NCBI GenBank assembly: GCA_900548195.1
Contig: URJQ01000049.1
Location: 1 to 20,201, forward strand
DNA from: an uncultured Prevotella sp.
GTDB lineage: Bacteria; Bacteroidota; Bacteroidia; Bacteroidales; Bacteroidaceae
Length of the DNA: 20,201 bases
Reading direction: 5' to 3'
In this document: in pieces, positions 1 through 5,401 of the stretch
How the letters are laid out: each line of letters starts with the position of its first letter
Numbering within the stretch: position 1 is the stretch's first letter
The notes under the pieces: generated by a model
What the model was told of the DNA's origin: nothing
Databases searched by the model: none
Seen by the model: the letters and a program-made list of their open reading frames with translations, nothing else
Translations under genes and position numbers: made by a program

Positions 1-114
1 CTCGTACACTTCGTGAGAGCATTCTTGATGCTCGCATTCGCAGCAATGGCATTTGTCGTCATCGTTATGTCCACAGATGCACTCAACCTCTTCGTTTTTG
101 ATCTCTGTACTCAT
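1..114 (-). CDS. Cys/His-rich protein, N-terminal part only
   Basis: The frame opens with ATG at 114 and runs off the left edge, so only 38 residues are visible. They include 7 Cys (positions 12, 14, 22, 24, 25, 27 and 32) and 4 His (16, 23, 29 and 34) among many acidic residues. This composition suggests a metal-binding N-terminus, for zinc or an Fe-S cluster. There is no signal peptide, so a cytoplasmic protein is likely. The start lies 4 bases after the stop of the sorting-domain fragment at 119, which suggests co-transcription with whatever gene once stood there. I do not recognise the family. Function is unknown, and the metal-binding idea rests on composition alone. Confidence 0.6.
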   Translation of the reverse strand, partial: MSTEIKNEEVECICGHNDDDKCHCCECEHQECSHEVYE

Positions 115-118
115 GAGG

Positions 119-361
119 CTATTTTACAATAATCTTCTTTGTCTCGGCAGCCTTGTTCTTCTGGAGTCTGCTGATGCAGTACATGCCGGCAGAGATGTTC
201 GCCTGAATTTGGGTTGAAGACTGTCCGGCTGGCACATGATAAGACAGGACTGCAGCACCAAAGGTTGATACAACTACGAGGTCAGAGCCCTTATCGTTAC
301 CATCACTGAAGTTCACATTGATAGTTGAACCACTATTTACTACTGTAGGACTCAACTTCAT
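119..361 (-). pseudogene. Orphan T9SS type A C-terminal sorting domain
   Basis: The 80 residues read like the last module of a type IX secretion substrate. They form a beta-rich Ig-like domain with a short Asn-Val-Asn strand, a central strand ending ...VVVSTFGAAVL, a GMYCISRL strand in the place where this family has G-(V/M)-Y-hydrophobic, and the terminal motif KKIIVK. In whole proteins this domain guides export across the outer membrane and is then removed. Here nothing is left to export. The frame stays open for 14 more codons upstream of the Met, in sequence typical of the linker before such domains, and then meets a stop at 404-406. There is no signal peptide and no upstream coding sequence before the Fic gene. 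I infer that it is the 3' remnant of a larger secreted protein, truncated by rearrangement. A functional short protein is less likely. Confidence 0.65.
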
Positions 362-621
362 GATAGAAGGAGCCGTCTTTACCTTCTGAATGGAACTTGT
401 TAGTCACATTTTTTAAAAGAACGGAAGATAACTGAATTTAGTATATTACATCCACACGTTTTTGTAGGTGGCCCATTTCTTCCAAATTTCTAACTCATAT
501 TTAATGTTTTAACGATTGTAGAGTTAGCAATTTATATTCAATTATACAGGTATTTAACTTTGTTTATCTGAATATGAATAATAAAATCGAACCGTTATTT
601 TTTTATAAATACCTATTTCCT

Positions 622-1656
622 TTAAAAATACGTCTTCACAGCAAACAAGAACTGCTCGATAAAGATTTTCTTGAAAGCAGCGATGTTATTCTGTTCATAA
701 AACATGAGCATAGCCTTCTTATAGTCGATGGAGTCAACGGTTCGGAAAGAAATCGGGCAATAGCCATTTGCTATTAAGACAGCATTGCTTGTGATTCTTG
801 CAGTCCGCTTGTTTCCATCCACAAAGGCTTGAATATACGATAATAGCACTAATGTCAAGAGTGCTTTCTCAAAAACATTATCTTTTCCATTCACCAATGT
901 ACAAGTATCTTCCAAAGCCTCACGAATCTGGAATTCATTATCAAGAGGGCGATAATTGGTTCCCGTGATACCAACACGACGATGACGGATATTTCTATCA
1001 ACTTCCAACTCCTTTGTCAGGATAGAATGAATATTCTCTATTCGGTGCACAGACAGTTCTTTCAAATAATCTGGTACGTCAAGCACAAAATCAAGTGCAT
1101 CCTTATGGTTAAGCAACATGATAGCTTCTTCTTTTGTCTTCCCGGAAGCCGTCTGCTTATCTTTTAGCAATCGCTCAGTTTCTAAAAGAGAATAGGTATT
1201 GCCTTCTATCTGTGAGGATTTCCAGGACAAATCAACTCCAAGACGTTCCATTTCCTTACGATATTCCAATTCTGTCATACCTTCAGTATTTTTTTCAAAC
1301 TCCATTTGTGCTGCATTCAACACTTCAAGTTCTTCTTTTGTGAAAATCTCCACCTTAGGCAGAACATCACGAATCAAATCAAAGTTGAAAGATTCTTGAA
1401 CTTCGCGCTCATCAATATCTTTATCAAAATAAGTTGCTAAATCCAAAGGCATTGTTACGTGAGCCTGTGGAGTAAGTTTGTACTTCGTAGCAGGACCACG
1501 TCCAGCCTTCTCAATATTTCCCTCCTTAACAGCGGCAGAAAGTAACCTTTTCATTGTACTATCACTGGGAGCTTTCGTAAGCCCCGCCATAATCTCTGTC
1601 CTATTTGCCAAGGGATGATAATGTAAAAACTGTAATATTTCTATATCTATTGTCAT
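622..1656 (-). CDS. Fic/Doc-family protein with N-terminal winged helix; catalytic His replaced
   Basis: The protein has 344 residues. Residues 1-65 form a winged-helix DNA-binding domain, with a wing-like GRGPATKYKLT at about 52-62. Residues 140-153 carry the Fic auto-inhibition motif (S/T)xxxE(G/N), seen as S147-S-Q-I-E151-G152. Residues 276-287 are the Fic signature QAFVDGNKRTAR. The canonical motif is HxFx(D/E)GN(G/K)RxxR, and its first residue is the catalytic base. Here it is Gln (codon CAA), so AMP-transfer by the usual mechanism should be lost or much reduced. The rest of the anion-binding loop (D280-G-N-K-R284) is intact. Related Bacteroidetes proteins may share this change, so it need not be a decay mutation. 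No antitoxin gene sits beside it. The DNA-binding domain and the repeated AATCGG words upstream suggest an autoregulated transcription factor or sensor. The surrounding DNA is more AT-rich than the rest of the window, which hints at horizontal acquisition. Confidence 0.88.
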   Translation of the reverse strand: MTIDIEILQFLHYHPLANRTEIMAGLTKAPSDSTMKRLLSAAVKEGNIEKAGRGPATKYKLTPQAHVTMPLDLATYFDKDIDEREVQESFNFDLIRDVLPKVEIFTKEELEVLNAAQMEFEKNTEGMTELEYRKEMERLGVDLSWKSSQIEGNTYSLLETERLLKDKQTASGKTKEEAIMLLNHKDALDFVLDVPDYLKELSVHRIENIHSILTKELEVDRNIRHRRVGITGTNYRPLDNEFQIREALEDTCTLVNGKDNVFEKALLTLVLLSYIQAFVDGNKRTARITSNAVLIANGYCPISFRTVDSIDYKKAMLMFYEQNNIAAFKKIFIEQFLFAVKTYF

Positions 1657-1670
1657 ATTCTTTATTTATT

Positions 1671-1725
1671 AATCGGCTCAAATTTACTCATTTTTGGCCA
1701 ATAATCGGGCTTGTTTGAGCCGATT
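1671..1725. promoter_or_regulatory. 12-bp inverted repeat, candidate operator of the Fic gene
   Basis: Perfect arms AATCGGCTCAAA (1671-1682) and TTTGAGCCGATT (1714-1725) flank a 31-base spacer that holds one more AATCGG (1703-1708). The left arm begins 14 bases upstream of the Fic start codon and overlaps the candidate -7 box at 1679-1686. A protein bound here would block the promoter. The winged-helix domain of the Fic protein is the obvious candidate. That is inference; the repeat itself is seen directly. Confidence 0.55.
1679..1686 (-). promoter_or_regulatory. Candidate Bacteroidetes -7 box for the Fic gene
   Basis: On the minus strand this reads TAAATTTG, a match to the Bacteroidetes primary-sigma -7 consensus TAnnTTTG, and it ends 22 bases before the start codon. 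I see no good TTTG at the usual 19-21 base spacing upstream, so the promoter would be weak or activator-dependent. Confidence 0.35.
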
Positions 1726-1810
1726 TTGTGTATATTTAACGGGATTTTGGTCCGATTCGATAAAAACATCTTGGAGAACAGACGAAACGGAAAAGATAAA
1801 GCCAAACTAA

Positions 1811-1890
1811 TAAACCCAAATCGGTCATTAGACCACAAAGTTCAAAACTTTTTGTTTTGGTGTTGTTTCCTAATGACCGATTTGGGTTTA
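1811..1890. repeat. 80-bp element with 21-bp perfect inverted arms
   Basis: The arms at 1811-1831 and 1870-1890 are perfectly complementary over 21 bases, with cores AAACCCAAATCGGTCATTA and its reverse complement. The 38-base loop contains a smaller hairpin, AAAGTT-CAA-AACTTT. It lies downstream of the DUF4252 stop at 1945, but no T-run follows on the minus strand, so it is not a standard intrinsic terminator. Both ends are TA, as in small TA-targeting MITEs. It could be a mini-MITE, a protein-binding palindrome or an RNA hairpin. Each arm also carries one AATCGG word, as does the Fic upstream region. Confidence 0.6.
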
Positions 1891-1944
1891 ATGATTTTGT
1901 TGAATGTATTAACATGACAAACAACTAAACAGCTCACCAGCGAA

Positions 1945-2400
1945 TCAGTCGTCTGCGATTCTCTTTATATCCTCAAGGGAGATGTTTCCAGAGATGTTCA
2001 CCACGGTGATTTCATTCTTTTCCACCTCCAGAAGGACAAACTCGTTCTTGCCCTTGCCGAGCTGCTTACCATAGATAATTGTCAGCTCGTCACCGTCACG
2101 CACGGTCATGAGATTATTGTAACCGCCCTTGGAGAGAATTTCCATGGCTGTAGTCTTTATCTCCTTGATGAGGGAAGGACGCTCGCAGGTGAGCACTTGC
2201 ACATGGTCGAGCTTGCTGGCCATCGCGCTGATGTCCATGTCGCCTGCTTCCAATTTCGGCACCAGTCCGAGAAGGGACTTTGAGATATATACTGTGGAGA
2301 CGCCTTTCACATTCTCATATTTCTTGAAAAGGGCGCTCTGCGCTGACATGACCGTGCATGAGAGGAGCGCAACGAATAGGATTGCTAAAAACTTTTTCAT
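1945..2400 (-). CDS. DUF4252-like secreted protein
   Basis: This 151-residue protein starts with a signal peptide: a KK pair, a hydrophobic run at about 4-18, then a likely cleavage after MSAQ near residue 21. A Cys at residue 15 gives a weak alternative lipobox. The mature part alternates hydrophobic and charged segments, with a VSTVYISKSLLG strand near the start and a C-terminal NEFVLLEVEKNEITVVNISG hairpin typical of DUF4252 proteins. That family is common in Bacteroidetes next to ECF sigma/anti-sigma pairs and has no established biochemical role. This is the last gene of the sigma locus, separated from the anti-sigma gene by 310 repeat-rich bases. A role as an envelope sensor or target of the sigma factor is inference from context. 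Confidence 0.8.
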   Translation of the reverse strand: MKKFLAILFVALLSCTVMSAQSALFKKYENVKGVSTVYISKSLLGLVPKLEAGDMDISAMASKLDHVQVLTCERPSLIKEIKTTAMEILSKGGYNNLMTVRDGDELTIIYGKQLGKGKNEFVLLEVEKNEITVVNISGNISLEDIKRIADD

Positions 2401-2710
2401 GTTGTCTTGTTGGATTTTGTGGTCTTGTGATTTTGTCGTATTGTGGTTTGTCTCGAAGATAACGCCTTGCTTTCACTGCTTATGAGCTTTTTTGAACACT
2501 GATGAAACGGATTGAACGGATGTCTGGTACTGTCTTCCAGACAGCCATTTCCCTTGTTTTGTAATCCCGAGACTTCGTCCCGGGTTACTCTCGCTTCGCT
2601 CGGTACTGTCTTACAGACAGATCTTGCTTATTCGGTCGATTCGTTGGATTCGTGTTCCCTTTCACCGCTTAGTGTTTTTTCTGAACACGAATAACTCGAA
2701 TCTGTTTCGC
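2401..2710. repeat. 310-bp spacer with clustered hairpins and direct repeats
   Basis: No gene is visible here. Two copies of GGTACTGTCTTnCAGACAG (2526-2544 and 2602-2620) each form a CTGTCT/AGACAG hairpin with a 3-base loop. Between them lies CCCGAGACTTCGTCCCGGG (2564-2582), a further near-perfect hairpin. On the minus strand a second, looser direct repeat, GTGTTCA plus A-run plus AAGC(G/A)GTGAAAG, occurs at about 2655-2685 and about 2472-2500, outside the hairpin block. The last 55 bases before the DUF4252 start (2401-2460) are T/G-rich simple sequence. Such spacers could tune expression of the distal gene through mRNA structure. Confidence 0.55.
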
Positions 2711-3214
2711 TCAGTCTCTCCACGAGGGAGCATCCGACTTCTTTTCCAGTTTGCCAAGTCCCTTGTTGAGGGCAATGGAAAATTTGGTGAGGGCTCGCTG
2801 GGTCTCAGCCGCTGCATCACGTGGATCGGAATAGGTATCCTCCATTGTCATTTCCTGACGGTCCTGACGCTCGGAGATGAACACGCCCAATGAGAGAATC
2901 ACCAGTATCGAAGCGGCTATACCGCCCATCCAGCGAAGGTCGAAGCGGCGCGTGGCGCGTGAAGATGATTTTTCCACCCTGTTCCAGGCATCTATCTGGC
3001 GCGAGAGTCTCTGCTCCCTGGCCTGAGCTTCTGCCGCATCGGTCTCGGGAAACCGGCTTGTCTGAACTGCCACAAGGAAGAATTCACGGTCTGCCTTCAG
3101 CGAGGCATCGACGTCATCCCCCATGAAATAGTCCTTCAGCCTACGCTCTTCCGCTGTCGTGGCTATGCCTTCAAAGTACTTGTCCACCAAGGTTTTGATT
3201 TCATTTACGTCCAT
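2711..3214 (-). CDS. Single-pass anti-sigma factor of the ECF locus
   Basis: The protein has 167 residues. Residues 1-90 are a charged, helical N-terminal domain (LVDKYFEGIATTAEERRLKDYF) of the kind that binds ECF sigma factors in Bacteroidetes. A single membrane segment covers about residues 96-113 (GGIAASILVILSLGVFI). A short periplasmic tail of about 54 residues contains a Lys-rich helix. The gene overlaps the 3' end of the sigma gene by 14 bases, the usual arrangement for stoichiometric sigma/anti-sigma synthesis. I see no FecR-type extended periplasmic domain, so it is probably not part of a TonB surface-signalling system. What it senses is unknown; the flanking DUF4252 proteins are candidates. 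Confidence 0.8.
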   Translation of the reverse strand: MDVNEIKTLVDKYFEGIATTAEERRLKDYFMGDDVDASLKADREFFLVAVQTSRFPETDAAEAQAREQRLSRQIDAWNRVEKSSSRATRRFDLRWMGGIAASILVILSLGVFISERQDRQEMTMEDTYSDPRDAAAETQRALTKFSIALNKGLGKLEKKSDAPSWRD

Positions 3215-3728
3215 CTTTATCTTTGTCTTTATTGATTATACGATTGAATTGCTGTCTCACCGTGGTCCTCGCCCTGCACAGTTGGGTACGTATATTCACC
3301 AGCGACATTCCTGTCAGCTCGCTTATCTGGCTGGAATCAAGCCCTTCCACATCTTTCATGGTCATCAGCTGTCGCTGTCTGACGGGCAACTTTGATATGA
3401 GATGCCTCAGTATATCTGCCATGTCCGCATTGGCTATCTGGCTATCAACATCGACATCCGAGGTCAGGACAAAGTTCTCCGACGGTTTGTCTATCTCCCT
3501 GGCATGCTGTTCGCGCATACGGTCATAGAAGATGTGCCTCATCACCGTAAGGGAATAAGCGGCGGGATTGAGTGGCTGTGGCAGGTCTTCACGCCGAAGC
3601 CAGAGGCGTAGGTAGGTGTCCTGCACGAGGTCTTCCGCAGACTGCACTGTGGCTGTCAGCCTCAAGGCTGTACGGTAGAGCAGGTCACTGTGTGGGAGAA
3701 ACAGTGCCTTAAACTGTGACGCATCCAT
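3201..3728 (-). CDS. ECF (group 4) RNA polymerase sigma factor
   Basis: With 175 residues it has only regions sigma2 and sigma4. Region 2 shows the core-binding and -10 recognition signature SAEDLVQDTYLRLW (about 30-43) and the following AYSLTVMRHIFYDRMRE helix. Region 4 shows the LPVRQRQLMTMKDVEGLDSSQISELTGMS segment, split here at about 115-143, then the recognition helix NIRTQLCRARTTVRQQ. It directs RNA polymerase to a small regulon and is held at the membrane by the overlapping downstream anti-sigma. Its 5' end overlaps the upstream DUF4252 gene by 20 bases, so the three genes are translationally linked. The ECF-like promoter at 4335-4365 suggests autoregulation, as is usual in this class. 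Confidence 0.93.
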   Translation of the reverse strand: MDASQFKALFLPHSDLLYRTALRLTATVQSAEDLVQDTYLRLWLRREDLPQPLNPAAYSLTVMRHIFYDRMREQHAREIDKPSENFVLTSDVDVDSQIANADMADILRHLISKLPVRQRQLMTMKDVEGLDSSQISELTGMSLVNIRTQLCRARTTVRQQFNRIINKDKDKDGRK

Positions 3729-4281
3729 TGTCTTTAACGTTTGGAGTGGTGGAATATGTCAGTTTCATTGACTTCTTTTCCTTGGAATGTTTTTTTCTCT
3801 GCTTGGTCTGCATATCGACAAGCGACTGTATTTCATCCTTTTTCACTTTGCAGTTGAGCCATACCAAAGCGCAGTCATTGCTGTCGGAACAGATGATGAC
3901 GAGCTCTCTGATCACGTCGCCTTTGGTTTTCATCATTATCTTTACGGTCTCGCCATCGTCACGGCTTGTGACAAGCGGTTCGTAATCGTTCATTTCGAGT
4001 TTCTGCACATCGGTGGAAAACCTGTGTTTCACATCTGCGCTACATTCCTCAAGGTCGAGCGTCCGGATGCTCTTTATCTTTCGGACCAGCCTGCATTCTT
4101 CATCGGATCGGGCATCGTGTCCCATCGCAGTCCGTGCCATCTTCATCAATAGCGGCGTGACGTGGAAGTATTCCGCATTCTTCTGATAGCGGTAGTCTTC
4201 TATCAGCTTTCCCAATGACTTTGCCGAAGCCATCTGCATGGTGGCTGCCATGATGAGAAGGAGGGTCATTATTCTTTTCAT
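3709..4281 (-). CDS. DUF4252-like secreted protein with basic C-terminal tail
   Basis: This 190-residue protein is the first gene of the sigma operon. A signal peptide (MKRIMTLLLIMAATMQMASA, cleavage near residue 20) precedes a DUF4252-like body of about 135 residues. The body has the ...VIRELVIICSDSNDCALVWLNCKV strand pair near its end. The last 35 residues (after about 155) are a Lys/Ser/Thr-rich tail, part of which is encoded in the 20 bases shared with the sigma gene. Four Cys in the mature chain (ECRL, EECS, IICS, NDC) may form disulfides in the periplasm. The gene is a second, more diverged copy of the 1945-2400 family, so the sigma/anti-sigma pair is bracketed by DUF4252 proteins. The biochemical role is unknown. 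Confidence 0.75.
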   Translation of the reverse strand: MKRIMTLLLIMAATMQMASAKSLGKLIEDYRYQKNAEYFHVTPLLMKMARTAMGHDARSDEECRLVRKIKSIRTLDLEECSADVKHRFSTDVQKLEMNDYEPLVTSRDDGETVKIMMKTKGDVIRELVIICSDSNDCALVWLNCKVKKDEIQSLVDMQTKQRKKHSKEKKSMKLTYSTTPNVKDNGCVTV

Positions 4282-4318
4282 TGTCTTGATTTGTTTTGGG
4301 TTGTTGATATTCTGTTTC

Positions 4319-4328
4319 TAAGCGCTTA
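4319..4328. promoter_or_regulatory. Perfect palindrome TAAGCGCTTA just inside the transcript
   Basis: A 10-bp perfect palindrome lies 7 bases downstream of the candidate ECF -10 element and 37 bases before the DUF4252 start. That position suits an operator, but no regulator can be named. Confidence 0.3.
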
Positions 4329-4334
4329 CATCTA

Positions 4335-4365
4335 TATTAACGGGAAAAAGGGAGAAAGCGTTACA
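4335..4365 (-). promoter_or_regulatory. Candidate ECF promoter of the DUF4252-sigma-anti-sigma operon
   Basis: On the minus strand TGTAACG is followed after 16 bases by CGTTAATA. This resembles the bipartite ECF layout: an AAC-containing -35, a 16-17 base spacer and a CGT-type -10. No TAnnTTTG box of the housekeeping sigma is present in this leader. The match was judged by eye, and autoregulation is inferred. Confidence 0.4.
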
Positions 4366-4392
4366 TTTTTTTGTGTAGTTTGTAGAAAAAAA

Positions 4393-4755
4393 GTTGTTTA
4401 GTGGCTTTGTAGTTTAGTGGTTTTGTAGAATGACTTGACAAACAACAAAACAACTAAACAACTAGGGTGTCCAGTTCTGTGTTCCTATTTTTAGTATCAA
4501 AAACAGTATAATAACCATCTAAGCCATTGATAATCATTCACTAAGTAAACTATAATCTTGTGCGAATCTACATCAGTTTTTTTGATAGCAAAAATTGCCT
4601 TGCATTTTGCACTTAGTTTATTGATTCTTAATACTTTAAGTTGCTAAAACGTAATCAAAAACTAGAACATGGAACTGGACACCCTACTAAACAACAAAAC
4701 AACTAAACAACCAAACAACCAAATAACAAAACAACTAAACAACTAACCAACCAAA
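4393..4755. repeat. Low-complexity quasi-palindrome interrupted by a MITE
   Basis: The left arm (4393-4428) is built of GTTGTTTAGTGG / CTTTGTAG words. The right arm (4439-4464, then 4685-4755) is built of the complementary AACAACTAAACAAC / CAAAAC words. The first 24 bases of each arm pair at about 19 positions. The block sits just after the stop of the nitroreductase gene and may end its transcript. The MITE at 4465-4684 is inserted in the right arm. Nothing in 4282-4755 looks coding. Confidence 0.55.
4465..4684. mobile_element. 220-bp MITE with 20-bp terminal inverted repeats and TA duplication
   Basis: The left end reads GGGTGTCCAGTTCTGTGTTC (4465-4484). The reverse complement of the right end (4665-4684) matches it at 18 of 20 bases. 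TA dinucleotides flank both ends (4463-4464 and 4685-4686), as expected for target-site duplication by IS630/Tc1-mariner-type transposases. The interior is AT-rich and has no open frame of useful length, so the element is non-autonomous. Removing it rejoins a continuous run of AACAACTAAACAAC repeats, which supports true insertion. The family assignment from TA alone is tentative. Confidence 0.75.
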
Positions 4756-5394
4756 CTATCGCTTTCCGAAGGCATTATATGAGATATTCTCCACCTTATA
4801 TTTGTCCTTTGGCTGTGGATGCTCTGCTGGATAACCTATCACTATCATGCTGAGAGGGATAATATTATCGGGCAATGACAGTATCTGGGCGATGGATTTG
4901 CAACGCTCTTCCACGGGATATGCACCTGTCCACACGGCTCCTAACCCCATAGCATGGGCTGCAAGGAGGAGGTTTTCTGTCGCTGCGGAGGCATCTTGTA
5001 TCCAGAAATCACGGCCGCCACCTTCTATCGCCTTGTCCATATCGCCACAGACCACTATCGCAAGCGGTGCTGTCTCGAGCATCTTAGCACGAGGATTGGC
5101 AGCAGAAAGGGAGTCGATGACGCTACGCTGATCCACTACGATGAAGTGCCAAGGCTGCTTGTTCATCGCTGTAGGAGCCGCCATTGCAGCTCGGAGCATT
5201 TCTTCCACCTTCTCTTTCTCCACCGGACGGGCTTCATAGGCGCGGATGCTGGTGCGAGTTGCGATGGTTTCGAGCACCGCTTTCTCCGGACTTTCTGTCT
5301 TTTCCACAGGTTTCGTGCCCGTAGCAAGGCGCACACCGAGCACCAATGCCACTATCGCGAGCACCACATTGAGGATGAGGGATTTGTTTTGCAT
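4756..5394 (-). CDS. Membrane-anchored nitroreductase-family flavoprotein
   Basis: The protein has 212 residues. Residues 5-22 are a hydrophobic N-terminal segment (LILNVVLAIVALVLGVRL) followed by a charged linker, so the enzyme is probably tethered to or exported across the inner membrane. Most nitroreductases are cytosolic. The catalytic domain shows TRTSIRAYEARPV (FMN phosphate binding, about 47-58), APTAMNKQPWHFIVV (about 73-87) and DASAATENLLLAAHAMGLGAVWTG (about 134-157), all standard for the NfsA/FRase-like fold that binds FMN non-covalently and reduces nitro groups, quinones or flavins with two electrons. The stop of the NosR-like gene is 7 bases upstream, so the two are almost certainly one transcript. 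The physiological substrate is unknown. I infer that the NosR-like partner delivers or receives electrons. Confidence 0.88.
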   Translation of the reverse strand: MQNKSLILNVVLAIVALVLGVRLATGTKPVEKTESPEKAVLETIATRTSIRAYEARPVEKEKVEEMLRAAMAAPTAMNKQPWHFIVVDQRSVIDSLSAANPRAKMLETAPLAIVVCGDMDKAIEGGGRDFWIQDASAATENLLLAAHAMGLGAVWTGAYPVEERCKSIAQILSLPDNIIPLSMIVIGYPAEHPQPKDKYKVENISYNAFGKR

Positions 5395-5401
5395 AATAGT
5401 A

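Noticed and set aside
1811..1890. Rho-independent terminator of the distal DUF4252 gene
   Set aside because: The stem is long and perfect but no T-run follows on the minus strand, and the 38-base loop is too large for an efficient terminator.
1736..1924. 62-residue minus-strand frame
   Set aside because: It is created by the 21-bp inverted repeat; its two halves are mirror translations of the palindrome arms.
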